A stretch of DNA of 64,000 bases from Sulfurihydrogenibium azorense Az-Fu1 (lineage in GTDB: Bacteria; Aquificota; Aquificia; Aquificales; Hydrogenothermaceae), in assembly GCF_000021545.1 (NCBI RefSeq), contig NC_012438.1, positions 680,003 to 744,002 of the forward strand, read 5' to 3'. The position numbers and the translations under genes were made by a program. Below are positions 42,872 to 51,326 of this stretch, in pieces (the first letter of the stretch is position 1; each line of letters starts with the position of its first letter). The notes beneath the pieces were generated by a model that made no database searches, was not told the origin of the DNA, and worked only from the letters and a program-made list of their open reading frames with translations.

Positions 42872-43429
42872 ATGGATGTTAAAAGTTATATCAGATACAA
42901 ATTTTTAAACTCTCTGTTTGCAGGGCTGTCTATCGGCTCTGTCTTTTCTATTTACTCTCCTTTACAACCTTCTGTATTTTCTATCGGAGGTATTTTACTT
43001 GCATTAGGAATGTTGATAGTGGCAAAGTTTTATGAAAAACTGATGAATGTTAAGTTATTTTTTTTAATATCTCTCTTTGTAGAGGTTGTTATGCTTTTTG
43101 TAATAACAGCTTTTTTATTAAAGCCTTTTTCTTACTCTACGGCCTTGTTTATCTATTCAGGTTATCAAATAACCTTTGTATTTGGTTCTTATCTTGTAAG
43201 GACTGAGACGATTATCTTAAAAAAGAAAAAACTTTTATCTATACTTGATGTGTACAAACAGTCGGGATACCTTTTAGGTCTTGGAGTTTCCTTTATTTTT
43301 TATAAATCTTTAGAATACTTTTTTAACATTACTCAAAATCAGCAGCAAGTTTACTATCTTCATTACCTACTGATTGTTTTAGAATCTTTAGTTATTTATT
43401 TTCTTGTGAAGGCTTTTCGTCGTTTTTGA
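42872..43429 (+). CDS. Membrane protein of the TonB-receptor operon
   Basis: 185 residues with about six hydrophobic helices. It looks like half of a major-facilitator-type transporter or a small permease (FLNSLFAGLSIGSVFSIYSP at the N-terminus), but I cannot name a family. It begins three bases after the receptor gene stop, so it shares the operator. Its 3' end overlaps the convergent Fur-family gene by 38 bases. It may pass the receptor's substrate across the inner membrane; this is an inference from position. Confidence 0.65.
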   Translation: MDVKSYIRYKFLNSLFAGLSIGSVFSIYSPLQPSVFSIGGILLALGMLIVAKFYEKLMNVKLFFLISLFVEVVMLFVITAFLLKPFSYSTALFIYSGYQITFVFGSYLVRTETIILKKKKLLSILDVYKQSGYLLGLGVSFIFYKSLEYFFNITQNQQQVYYLHYLLIVLESLVIYFLVKAFRRF

Positions 43430-43832
43430 TTTTTTCTTTACATTCAGGACAAATTCCGTAGACTTCTATACTGTGTCCTAAAATATCAAATCCGTGGACT
43501 TCTATCAGCTCCTCTTTGAATTTTTCAAAGGGACAGTTATCTATTATCACTATCTTTTTACACTCCTGACAGATTAGATAGTTCTTTTTTGAAGAAAGTC
43601 CAAACCTTGCTTTGTCTTCATTTAACATGTAAGCTTTAATAACTAAACCCTGTTTTTGAAGCATATCAAGATTTCTGTATATAGTTGAAAGGCTTATATC
43701 TATTCCTTTTTCTTTGAGTTTAAAGTATATATCTTCTGCGTGCATAGGTGTAATATTCTCTTCTAAAACTTCCAGTATTGCTTTTCTTTGTTTTGTTGTT
43801 TTATAACCTTGTGGTATTGCTAACTTTTTCAT
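43392..43832 (-). CDS. Fur-family metal-responsive regulator
   Basis: 146 residues. N-terminal winged helix (TTKQRKAILEVLEE, STIYRNLDMLQKQGL) and C-terminal dimer domain with structural zinc Cys pairs at 88-91 (CQEC) and 128-131 (CPEC). The His-rich metal motif of Fur (HHHDH) is replaced by SSKKNY at 80-85; an extra Cys100 and His113/His120 remain. The sensed metal therefore cannot be named. I chose ATG 43832 because GGAGAC precedes it. A TGGTATAAT extended -10 lies at 43870-43878 on the minus strand. It lies between two predicted target units. Confidence 0.88.
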   Translation of the reverse strand: MKKLAIPQGYKTTKQRKAILEVLEENITPMHAEDIYFKLKEKGIDISLSTIYRNLDMLQKQGLVIKAYMLNEDKARFGLSSKKNYLICQECKKIVIIDNCPFEKFKEELIEVHGFDILGHSIEVYGICPECKEKIKNDEKPSQENK

Positions 43833-43901
43833 TACGTCTCCATATTTAAGATATCTAAAGTGAGTAAATATTATACCATTTAAAAGCTTTTTCAAGATTT
43901 T

Positions 43902-43916
43902 TGCAAATGATTTGCA
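43902..43916 (+). promoter_or_regulatory. Fur-family operator 2
   Basis: TGCAAATGATTTGCA, the same palindrome as 41035-41049 with a different centre base. It overlaps the -35 box of the forward promoter at 43912-43940 and lies upstream of the regulator gene's own promoter. Confidence 0.65.
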
Positions 43917-43940
43917 TTTGAATTTAAGTTGTGTTATAAT
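43912..43940 (+). promoter_or_regulatory. Forward promoter that originally served metE
   Basis: TTGCAT (43912-43917), 17 bases, TATAAT (43935-43940) with an extended TGT. Without the TnpB element its transcript would have a leader of about 30 bases and then the metE ATG. Confidence 0.6.
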
Positions 43941-43943
43941 TTT

Positions 43944-43958
43944 TGCAAATAATTTGCA
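43944..43958 (+). promoter_or_regulatory. Fur-family operator 3
   Basis: TGCAAATAATTTGCA, identical to the operator at the TonB receptor and at the same distance from its -10 box. It covers the predicted start of transcription. Confidence 0.7.
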
Positions 43959-44013
43959 TTTGAAAGAGGCTAAAAACAGTTGAGAAAACTATTGAAAAGT
44001 ATATACTAATATT

Positions 44014-44034
44014 ATGATGGAACAGAAGCAATGA
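44014..44034 (+). CDS. Six-codon leader ORF coupled to tnpB, copy 2
   Basis: MMEQKQ with its TGA overlapping the tnpB ATG (ATGA), the same arrangement as in copy 1. Too short to be a functional protein; probably for translational coupling. Confidence 0.25.
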   Translation: MMEQKQ

Positions 44035-45707
44035 TAACACTTCACTGCAAACTAACTTTTGAAAACGAAAAAGACAAACAAACATTGATAGAATTAATGA
44101 GAAAATTCTCTTCTTGCTTTAAATACTCATACAACAGACTACTTGAAGGACACTCAAGAAAAGACCTTAAAAAAGATTTACAAAAAATGTTTAACATAAA
44201 CTCAAGATACGTAGACGATGCAATATTCAAAGCAAAGTGGCTAATAAACAGCTGTATAGAAAGAGAACAAAATCCTAAAAAAGTTATATTTGGAGGTAAA
44301 AGACTATTTCAACTCCTTAAAAACAAACACATAAACGGAAAATACAGAGAAAAACTAAAACAAAAATGGCAAGATAGAAGAAAACACTGCCTATACTCAA
44401 GAGGAGATAAATCTAAAAAAGGAAACCTAAATACAAGAATAGAATTTGAGAAAGATAAAATAATATTAAGAATAAACACAGGAGAAAGAAACTGGATAAA
44501 AGCAAACATAAAAAGAGCAGTAAACAGACAAAACGATAAATGGACTAACTTCATAGCAGACCTAATACAAGCAAACCAAACAAACCAGTATTTCCCATAC
44601 TCAGTAGAGATAAGAAAGATAAACAATGATTTCTACGCATTTATAAGCTACGAAGAGATAAAGACAGAAGAACCAATAATAACAAAAGACAACGGAGTAA
44701 TAGGGATAGACATAAACGCAAATCCATTTCACATAGCAATGGCTTTTGTAAAAAAAGATGGCAATTTAGAAAGTATAGAGAAATTATATTTACACAATCT
44801 TTTAAACAAGACAAAAAACCAAAGAGAATACATATCTTGGCAAATAGCACACCAAATAACAGACATTGCTAAAGAAAGAAATAAGGCAATAGCAATAGAA
44901 AACTTAAAAGACATACCAAAAGGCAGTAAAGGAGATGGGAGTAAGAAACTGAGAAAAATAAAACAACAATGGATATACAAAGGCTTGTTAGACAAGATAA
45001 AAATACTTGCCAAAAGAAAGAGAATACAAGTAATACAAGTAAATCCAGCATATACATCAATAGTAGGGTCATTAAAGTATGCACCACAGTATAATTTAGA
45101 CAAAGACATAGCAGGAGCATTTGTAATAGGAAGAAAAGCATTAGGATTTAAAGAAAAACTACCTAAGAATTACGAGAAACTTATAACAGACAGAGAGTAT
45201 TTAAACTTTGCACAAGATAGACTACAAGAAGAAAAACAAAAAACACAAAAAAAGTTAAAAACAGAAAACAATCAGTATAAAAGAAAACCAATAGAAAAGA
45301 AACTAAAAGAGTTAAATAAGAACCTAAAAATAATCCAAAGCCTTTACAGTGAGCCACAGACCCAAGAGGCTGTAAACCAGAGGAAGGAACAGATGAGGGG
45401 CTTGTATTGGACAAGCTATAAACTGTGGCAAGTTGTAAAGGTAGCCCTTACTATCCCTATTCTAGGTAAGTCTATTAGCAGGGACTTATCACCTTTGAAG
45501 CCAATACTGGTAGAAGGGGATTGGGATAGGGTAGTAAATAAATCGTGTTTCAAAACCAAAGAGGCAATAGAAGATTTGAAACACGATTTAGGGATAGTTC
45601 CTACTTCTTGGGGTAGGGGCTATGATGCAAGCAAAATACCGCCAGCTGGGGATAGCTTGCATCTGAATAAGGCGGAATACAAATACCCCAGCCCAGAGTG
45701 TAGTTAG
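44031..45707 (+). CDS. TnpB-related RNA-guided nuclease family protein, copy 2
   Basis: 558 residues, close to identical to copy 1, with the same RuvC residues (Asp227, Glu290, Asp359) and no zinc ribbon. Differences cluster in residues 421-450, where EKKLKELNKNLK replaces IKNINDLSKQIR. The frame is intact, so both copies may be active. Reading of the promoter at 43912-43940 would place it under Fur-family control. Confidence 0.85.
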   Translation: MITLHCKLTFENEKDKQTLIELMRKFSSCFKYSYNRLLEGHSRKDLKKDLQKMFNINSRYVDDAIFKAKWLINSCIEREQNPKKVIFGGKRLFQLLKNKHINGKYREKLKQKWQDRRKHCLYSRGDKSKKGNLNTRIEFEKDKIILRINTGERNWIKANIKRAVNRQNDKWTNFIADLIQANQTNQYFPYSVEIRKINNDFYAFISYEEIKTEEPIITKDNGVIGIDINANPFHIAMAFVKKDGNLESIEKLYLHNLLNKTKNQREYISWQIAHQITDIAKERNKAIAIENLKDIPKGSKGDGSKKLRKIKQQWIYKGLLDKIKILAKRKRIQVIQVNPAYTSIVGSLKYAPQYNLDKDIAGAFVIGRKALGFKEKLPKNYEKLITDREYLNFAQDRLQEEKQKTQKKLKTENNQYKRKPIEKKLKELNKNLKIIQSLYSEPQTQEAVNQRKEQMRGLYWTSYKLWQVVKVALTIPILGKSISRDLSPLKPILVEGDWDRVVNKSCFKTKEAIEDLKHDLGIVPTSWGRGYDASKIPPAGDSLHLNKAEYKYPSPECS

Positions 45708-45731
45708 TTTTATACACTTTGGTCAACCAGG
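45540..45731 (+). ncRNA. Putative omega-type guide RNA, copy 2
   Basis: Same structure as in copy 1: 15-bp inverted repeat at 45540-45554 and 45575-45589; GATGCAAGC (45624-45632) with GCTTGCATC (45655-45663); pseudoknot CCGCC (45639-45643) with GGCGG (45671-45675). The predicted guide is the DNA right after 45731, starting TAAAGAATGAAAAC, which covers the metE start codon. Confidence 0.5.
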
Positions 45732-45737
45732 TAAAGA

Positions 45738-48023
45738 ATGAAAACAACTGTTTATGGTTATCCCAAGATAGGTGAAAATAGAGAGTTAAAAAAGGTGGTA
45801 GAGTCTTACTGGAAAGGGGAGATTACAAAAAGTCAGCTCCTTGAAAAAGCTCAAGAGATAAACCTAAACAGAGTCAAGAAAGTCTTGGAAGCTGGAATAG
45901 ATATAGTTCCTTCTAACGACTTTTCACTTTACGACTTTGTCCTTGATACAGCTACTATGTTTAACGTTATACCTGAAAGGTTTAAAAAAATTGAAGATTC
46001 TCTTGACCTTTACTTTGCAATGGCAAGGGGAAGTGATGATGCTATTGCCTGTGAAATGACCAAATGGTTTGACACTAACTACCACTACGTCGTTCCTGAA
46101 CTTGCAGGAGATATAAAACTTGTAAAAAACAGACCTCTTGAATCTTATAAAAAGATAAAAGAAAATCTCTCACTGGAAACAAAACCTGTAATAGTAGGGC
46201 CTTTTACATTTGTTTACCTATCAAAAGTGTATCGAAGGCAGGAAGGCTCTATCTTAATGGAGATGGTTAAAGCTCCGGAAAGTGAAAAGTTTGAGTACTT
46301 TTTAGATTACTTTGCTGACCTTTACAACCAAGTTTTAAGACAACTCCAAGATGAAGGGGTTAAAGTAGTTCAACTTGACGAGCCTGCATTTGTTCTTGAT
46401 TTATCAGACAAAGAAGTAGACCTTGCATTAAGAACGTATCAAAAAGCAGTTGAAGGTATTGATAAATTAGATGTAATCGTTCAAACTTACTATGAAAGTT
46501 TATCTTCTTATGAAAAACTTATTAATCTACCTGTAAAAGGTATAGGACTTGACTTTGTGTCAAACACAGAAAACTTTGAAAACATTAAAAGGTACGGATT
46601 TCCAAAAGATAAGTTGTTAGTTGCAGGTGTTGTATCAGGAAGAGACCCTTGGAAAACAGACTTAAAACAGGCAGCAGAGTTTATAAAATCTTTATTTGAC
46701 TACATACCTCAAGAAAACATCATACTTTCAAATGCATCTCCTTTATTCCACCTTCCTGTTAGTCTAAAACCGGAAGTAGGACATTTAAGTGAAGACTTGA
46801 TAAACCTTTTATCCTTCGCAGATGAAAGGTTAGAAGAACTTAAACTGTTAAAGCAACATTTTACAGAAGGAATAGACCTTCCTGACCAAAATCTACAAAA
46901 TATAAGAGATAGGTACAAAAATGAAGAAGTTAGAAAGTTAGTAAGCTTTTATAAAAATCAAGAAGTTGGAAGAAAAACTCCATTTAAAGAAAGATACAAA
47001 AAACAGATGGATATCTTAAAGCTACCACTATTTCCTACTACAACTATAGGGAGCTTCCCACAAACCCAAGAAGTTAGAAAAGTTAGAGCTGACTACAAAG
47101 CAGGTAGAATAACAGAAAAAGAGTATAAAGAGTTTATAAAGTCTCAAATAGCAAACGTTATAAAATTACAGGAAGAACTTGATTTAGATGTTTTGGTACA
47201 CGGTGAGTTTGAAAGAACAGATATGGTTGAGTTTTTCGGTGAAAAGTTGGAAGGTTTTGCATTCACTAAAAACGGATGGGTTCAGTCTTACGGAACAAGA
47301 TGTGTAAGGCCACCTATCATCTACGGTGATGTATCAAGACCAAACCCAATGACCTTAGAAGAGATTACATACGCCCAATCTTTAACAAACAGACCTGTAA
47401 AAGGAATGTTAACAGGGCCTGTAACTATTCTCAACTGGTCCTTTTACAGAAAAGATATACCTAAAGAGGATATTGCTTACCAGATAGCTCTGGCTTTAAG
47501 ACAAGAGGTGATAGACTTAGAAAAAGCTGGGATAAAGATAATCCAGATAGATGAGCCAGCGTTTAGAGAAGGACTTCCACTTAAAAAGTCAAAACAGGAA
47601 CATTACCTAAACTGGGCTGTAAATGCCTTTAAACTCTCCCACGATACAGTAAAAGATGAAACCCAGATACATACTCATATGTGCTACTCAGAATTTAACG
47701 AGATTATAGAGTACATCTACAAGATGGATGCAGATGTAATATCAATAGAAGCTTCAAGAAGTAAAGGAGAGATACTTGGAGCATTTGAAAAGTTTAACTA
47801 CGACCACGGTATAGGTATAGGTGTTTATGATATTCACTCTCCGAGAGTTCCAAGAGAAGAAGAGATAGAAGAGATTGTAAGAAGAGCTTTAAGGTACATC
47901 GATAAAAACCTTATCTGGATTAATCCAGACTGTGGTTTAAAGACAAGAGATTGGGATGAGACTGTAAAATCCTTAAAAAATATGGTAAGCGTTGCAAAGA
48001 AGCTAAGAGAAGAGTTAAAATAG
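45738..48023 (+). CDS. metE: Cobalamin-independent methionine synthase
   Basis: Zinc enzyme that transfers a methyl group from 5-methyltetrahydrofolate (product of MetF) to homocysteine. Both barrels are present (761 residues). Zinc ligands are in IHTHMCYSEF and NPDCGLKTR; FPTTTIGSFPQTQEVRK opens the C-terminal half. The ATG is six bases from the end of the TnpB element, so the ribosome binding site is CAGG in the element. Three Fur-family sites near its original promoter suggest metal control of this zinc-demanding enzyme. Confidence 0.95.
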   Translation: MKTTVYGYPKIGENRELKKVVESYWKGEITKSQLLEKAQEINLNRVKKVLEAGIDIVPSNDFSLYDFVLDTATMFNVIPERFKKIEDSLDLYFAMARGSDDAIACEMTKWFDTNYHYVVPELAGDIKLVKNRPLESYKKIKENLSLETKPVIVGPFTFVYLSKVYRRQEGSILMEMVKAPESEKFEYFLDYFADLYNQVLRQLQDEGVKVVQLDEPAFVLDLSDKEVDLALRTYQKAVEGIDKLDVIVQTYYESLSSYEKLINLPVKGIGLDFVSNTENFENIKRYGFPKDKLLVAGVVSGRDPWKTDLKQAAEFIKSLFDYIPQENIILSNASPLFHLPVSLKPEVGHLSEDLINLLSFADERLEELKLLKQHFTEGIDLPDQNLQNIRDRYKNEEVRKLVSFYKNQEVGRKTPFKERYKKQMDILKLPLFPTTTIGSFPQTQEVRKVRADYKAGRITEKEYKEFIKSQIANVIKLQEELDLDVLVHGEFERTDMVEFFGEKLEGFAFTKNGWVQSYGTRCVRPPIIYGDVSRPNPMTLEEITYAQSLTNRPVKGMLTGPVTILNWSFYRKDIPKEDIAYQIALALRQEVIDLEKAGIKIIQIDEPAFREGLPLKKSKQEHYLNWAVNAFKLSHDTVKDETQIHTHMCYSEFNEIIEYIYKMDADVISIEASRSKGEILGAFEKFNYDHGIGIGVYDIHSPRVPREEEIEEIVRRALRYIDKNLIWINPDCGLKTRDWDETVKSLKNMVSVAKKLREELK

Positions 48024-48055
48024 GTGTGAACTTTATTTTAAATGGAGGAGGAAAG

Positions 48056-48847
48056 ATGAAAAAGTTATTAGTTGCAGCTGGATTTTTTGTTCCTTTTATG
48101 GCTAACGCGTTGGAGCTTGAATTTTCTGTGGGAGCTCTACAGCAAAAACCAAGCGGTTATGTCTCTTACAAACCTGTAAGTGATAATGACAAAATAGACG
48201 TAAAAAATGATGCCCACATATCAGACAAGACAAAACCATGGGTAAGATTAAAGTTAGAGCACCCTATACCTTTAATTCCAAACATAAAACTTAGCTACAT
48301 GCCTATGAAGTTTGACGGAAATGGAACATTAACAAGAGATATAAAATGGGGTAACTATACATATCAAGCAAATGCAGACTTTAACCTATCAGTTAAGCTT
48401 GATAGACTTGATACTACACTATACTTTAACGCTCCTCTTGTTAAAACTTTGACTAACGGTGTTTTAGACATTGAGTACGGACTTAACATAAGAACTGTTT
48501 TCTTTGACGGAAAGTTAAACGGTACTGATAAAACCACAGGTCAAAAAGTTAGTGAAAGTAAATCTATCACCTTGCCAGTTCCTATGCTACACTTAGCTAC
48601 AGAAATCAAACCTATACCTTACTTTTCAGCTGTAGGGTCTTTAAACTACATAAGTTATAACAAAGATACTTACTACGATTACACTGCTGGTGCAAGGTTA
48701 TACGCAGGAAGTTTACTACCTTTGGGAACTTTGAAACCTTTCATTGAAGCTGGTTACAGGTACGAAAAGCTAAAAATAGATGAAAGTGATGTTAAAACCG
48801 ACCTTAAGATAAAAGGCGGATACGCTTTAGTTGGTCTAAGTTTTTAA
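48056..48847 (+). CDS. TIGR04219-like outer membrane beta-barrel protein
   Basis: 263 residues with signal peptide (KKLLVAAGFFVPFMANA) and alternating strands ending in GYALVGLSF, typical of an outer membrane barrel. EFSVGALQQKPSGYVSY resembles the TIGR04219 family; function unknown. I chose ATG 48056, preceded by GGAGGAGG; a GTG at 48026 would place that site inside the gene. Lies 32 bases after metE and ends at a strong terminator, so it may belong to the metE unit. Confidence 0.75.
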   Translation: MKKLLVAAGFFVPFMANALELEFSVGALQQKPSGYVSYKPVSDNDKIDVKNDAHISDKTKPWVRLKLEHPIPLIPNIKLSYMPMKFDGNGTLTRDIKWGNYTYQANADFNLSVKLDRLDTTLYFNAPLVKTLTNGVLDIEYGLNIRTVFFDGKLNGTDKTTGQKVSESKSITLPVPMLHLATEIKPIPYFSAVGSLNYISYNKDTYYDYTAGARLYAGSLLPLGTLKPFIEAGYRYEKLKIDESDVKTDLKIKGGYALVGLSF

Positions 48848-48857
48848 TAGTTGTAAG

Positions 48858-48883
48858 CCACCTGTTTATCAGGTGGTTTTTTT
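48858..48883 (+). terminator. Rho-independent terminator
   Basis: CCACCTG (48858-48864) and CAGGTGG (48870-48876) form a seven-pair stem with a five-base loop, followed by seven T. It ends the metE-barrel transcript. Confidence 0.9.
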
Positions 48884-48904
48884 ATGATTTTTATTATGGT
48901 TTAT

Positions 48905-48924
48905 ATATAAAAATTTTTTTATAT
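48905..48924 (+). promoter_or_regulatory. AT-rich palindrome upstream of the ars operon
   Basis: ATATAAAAA and TTTTTATAT form a dyad with a two-base centre, 36 bases before the first gene of the unit that encodes an ArsR protein. It could be the ArsR operator, but such dyads are common in AT-rich DNA. Confidence 0.3.
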
Positions 48925-48959
48925 TTTTGTATATCAAAATTCTGGAGGTAAAGTAATAT

Positions 48960-49244
48960 ATGGAAAAGAAAAGATTAAAAGATGTAAGTCAAGTAGTTGA
49001 AACCCAAGAAGGTGTCAAGATAGAAGTTAAGGAAAGTGTGAATCTTGAAGGTATAAAAGAGATAGTAGATAACTGTAAAACAGGAAAGTGTGATTGTATG
49101 TCCCAAGAAGTTAAAGCAAAAGTTAGTTTTATGGATTTTAGAGTAGAGAATGGAAAACCTGTTATAGAAATAAAAGGAGATGTAAAAGAGGAAGATATTA
49201 GGCAAGCTCTGGAGAAATCTCAAAAGTATTTAGATGTAAAATGA
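48960..49244 (+). CDS. Small Cys-containing protein of the ars operon
   Basis: 94 residues, not recognised. Cysteines are clustered in CKTGKCDCMS at residues 41-50, a possible soft-metal or arsenite site. Around it lie Lys/Glu-rich strands and a C-terminal helix (EEDIRQALEKSQKYL). No signal or membrane segment. Its stop overlaps arsR by four bases, so it is the first gene of an ars operon. A metallochaperone for As(III) is an attractive but unproven idea. GGAGGT precedes the ATG. Confidence 0.65.
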   Translation: MEKKRLKDVSQVVETQEGVKIEVKESVNLEGIKEIVDNCKTGKCDCMSQEVKAKVSFMDFRVENGKPVIEIKGDVKEEDIRQALEKSQKYLDVK

Positions 49245-49558
49245 CAGAAAAAGAACTTCAGCTTCTATTTCATGCTTTATCAGACCCTATAAGGCTAAAG
49301 ATGGTTAAAATGGTTCTAAAACATGGAGATTTGTGTGTATGCAACTTTTTAGACCATTTTAACCTATCTCAGCCAAGGATATCCTTTCACCTTAGAATCT
49401 TAAGAGAGGCTAAAATTTTTAACTCAAGAAAAGAAGGAAGATGGGTTCACTACTCTTTAAATAAAGATAACGAAGCTCTTAATAAGATACTTCCTCTTAT
49501 TGATAAGGTTGTAAAAGATGACTTTAATAAAATCTTGTGTGAGGTAAAAGATGGTTAA
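49241..49558 (+). CDS. arsR: ArsR-family arsenic-responsive repressor
   Basis: 105-residue winged-helix regulator. DLCVCNFLDHFNLSQPRISFH contains the Cys-x-Cys As(III) site placed at the start of the DNA-recognition region, as in classical ArsR. It presumably represses its own operon and releases DNA on As(III) binding. It overlaps the genes before and after it by four and eight bases. Confidence 0.93.
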   Translation: MTEKELQLLFHALSDPIRLKMVKMVLKHGDLCVCNFLDHFNLSQPRISFHLRILREAKIFNSRKEGRWVHYSLNKDNEALNKILPLIDKVVKDDFNKILCEVKDG

Positions 49559-49973
49559 GATAGCTTTCATCTGTACTGGAAACTCTGCAAGAAGTCAGAT
49601 GGCTGAAGGTTATGCTAAATTTTTTGTAAAAAAGTATGGAAAAGAAGTTGAAGTTTACTCGGCAGGGTCTAACCCATCTGGTTATGTTCATCCAAAGGCT
49701 ATCCAAGTGATGAAAGAAGACGGAATAGATATATCTGACCAATATTCAAAACATATCAGCGAAATACCTATAAATCAAGTAGATTATGTAATTACACTCT
49801 GTGGTGATGCTGCAGAAAACTGTCCAGTTGTACCTGGGGCAAACACTCAACATTGGAACTTACCAGACCCAGCAAGGGTAATAGGACCAACTGAAGATGC
49901 AAAACTAAATGCTTTTAGAAACGTTAGAGATGAAATTAAAAAACGTGTAGAACAACTTATTAAAAACTTGTAA
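49551..49973 (+). CDS. arsC: Arsenate reductase, low-molecular-weight phosphatase type
   Basis: 140 residues with the P-loop CTGNSARS near the N-terminus and the redox Cys in LCGDAAENCP, the pattern of thioredoxin-coupled ArsC. It converts arsenate to arsenite, which the next gene product exports. Overlaps arsR by eight bases and is followed after four bases by the transporter gene. Confidence 0.95.
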   Translation: MVKIAFICTGNSARSQMAEGYAKFFVKKYGKEVEVYSAGSNPSGYVHPKAIQVMKEDGIDISDQYSKHISEIPINQVDYVITLCGDAAENCPVVPGANTQHWNLPDPARVIGPTEDAKLNAFRNVRDEIKKRVEQLIKNL

Positions 49974-49977
49974 AATA

Positions 49978-51276
49978 GTGGAAAAATTAACCGCTTTATC
50001 TGTCTTTATTTTAACCCTATTTTTAGTTATAAAAAAACCAAAAGGTGTAGATATAGGTTGGAGCGCTACTTTTGGAGCTATTCTTTCCCTTTTATTTGGA
50101 GTTGTGTCTATAGATGATGTTTACAAAGTAGTTGAGATAGTTTGGGATCCTACACTTGCGTTTATAGGTATAATTTTTATATCTTTAATTCTTGATAAAA
50201 TTGGTTTTTTTGAATGGGCAGCTCTTCACATAATACACTTTTCTAAAGGTGATGGAGTAAAACTTTTCTTATACTTGATACTCTTAGGTGCAGGAATATC
50301 TGCTTTCTTTGCAAATGACGGTGCAGCTTTAATCCTTACCCCTATCGTGTATCAAAAGATAAAACACCTTGGACTAAGTCAAAGGTATATGCTTCCTTAC
50401 ATTATGGGTAGTGGCTTCGTAGCAGATACAACAAGCCTTCCTCTGATTATATCTAATTTAGTAAACATCCTTACAGCTGACATTTTTAAAATAGGCTTTT
50501 TTGAGTATGCTTCTGTGATGGTTTTTGTTAACTTTTTCTCTTTAGTTGCAACTATCGTGGTTCTTTACCTTTACTTTAGAAAAGACCTTTTAAAAAGGGT
50601 AGATTTAGAGGCTATTGAAGATAAACCGCCAAAGTACGCTATAAAGGATAGATTTCTTTTTAAGTTAAGCTGGTTTGTATTTTTAATACTACTAGTAGGT
50701 TTTTTTGTGGCAGAGCATTATCACATTCCTATCTCTATGGTAATAGGTATAGGTGCCTTTATTTTAGGTGTAGCCACCTACAAAGAAGAGATAGTAGATA
50801 TGAAAACCCTTGTTTTAAAAGAAACTCCTTGGAAAATAGTTATTTTCTCCATTGGAATGTACGTAGTTGTTTATAGTTTAAAGAATACAGGGTTTACCGA
50901 TTTTATTACTTACATCATAAAGCAAACAACATCGATATCTTTAGATTTAGGAATACTAGCAACTGGATTTTTAGCTGCGCTTTTGTCTTCTGTTATGAAC
51001 AATTTACCTTCTGTTATGGTAGTAAATCTGTCTATTTTAGATACTGGGTTTGATATACAAACTATGAAGTATCTTGCTTATGCAAATGTTATAGGTTGTG
51101 ATTTAGGGCCTAAAATTACACCTATAGGTTCTCTAGCAACTTTGCTTTGGCTTTACGTCTTAAATCAAAAAGGTATAAATATCTCTTGGGGATACTACTT
51201 TAAAGTTGGTGTCGTGTTAACAATACCTACTCTTTTAATCACACTTATTGGACTTATTCTTACAAGGTTGATATAA
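49978..51276 (+). CDS. arsB: ArsB-type arsenite efflux transporter
   Basis: 432-residue membrane protein with about eleven or twelve helices of the ArsB/NhaD superfamily. FFANDGAALILTPIVY and SSVMNNLPSVMVVNLS are the two family signature hairpins, and GPKITPIGSLATLLWL follows. It completes a small protein-arsR-arsC-arsB operon. It starts at GTG 49978 with no clear ribosome binding site, so translation may depend on arsC. Confidence 0.92.
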   Translation: MEKLTALSVFILTLFLVIKKPKGVDIGWSATFGAILSLLFGVVSIDDVYKVVEIVWDPTLAFIGIIFISLILDKIGFFEWAALHIIHFSKGDGVKLFLYLILLGAGISAFFANDGAALILTPIVYQKIKHLGLSQRYMLPYIMGSGFVADTTSLPLIISNLVNILTADIFKIGFFEYASVMVFVNFFSLVATIVVLYLYFRKDLLKRVDLEAIEDKPPKYAIKDRFLFKLSWFVFLILLVGFFVAEHYHIPISMVIGIGAFILGVATYKEEIVDMKTLVLKETPWKIVIFSIGMYVVVYSLKNTGFTDFITYIIKQTTSISLDLGILATGFLAALLSSVMNNLPSVMVVNLSILDTGFDIQTMKYLAYANVIGCDLGPKITPIGSLATLLWLYVLNQKGINISWGYYFKVGVVLTIPTLLITLIGLILTRLI

Positions 51277-51326
51277 ACACAAGTTGTATATATAATAATC
51301 TTTAAGATTAAGTTGGAGGCTTTTTT

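Larger units (their letters stand above)
43970..45731 (+). mobile_element. TnpB-related element, copy 2 (upstream of metE)
   Basis: About 1.76 kb, near-identical to 25930-27737, without tnpA. Left flank is AAAGAGG (43963-43969); the right end is AACCAGG (45725-45731), followed after six bases by the metE ATG. It separates the Fur-controlled promoter from metE. The right-end hairpin stem is kept (AGTGTA/TACACT) although its loop differs from copy 1. The left end is about 46 bases shorter than in copy 1. Confidence 0.75.

Noticed and set aside
43833-43895. Longer start (TTG 43895) for the Fur-family gene
   Set aside because: The extra 21 residues do not resemble the family N-terminus, and ATG 43832 has a GGAGAC site and follows the promoter at 43870.
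43970-44030. A TnpA (Y1 transposase) remnant upstream of tnpB
   Set aside because: The spaces before both tnpB copies are only about 60-106 bases and contain no HUH or Tyr motif; the elements appear to lack tnpA entirely.
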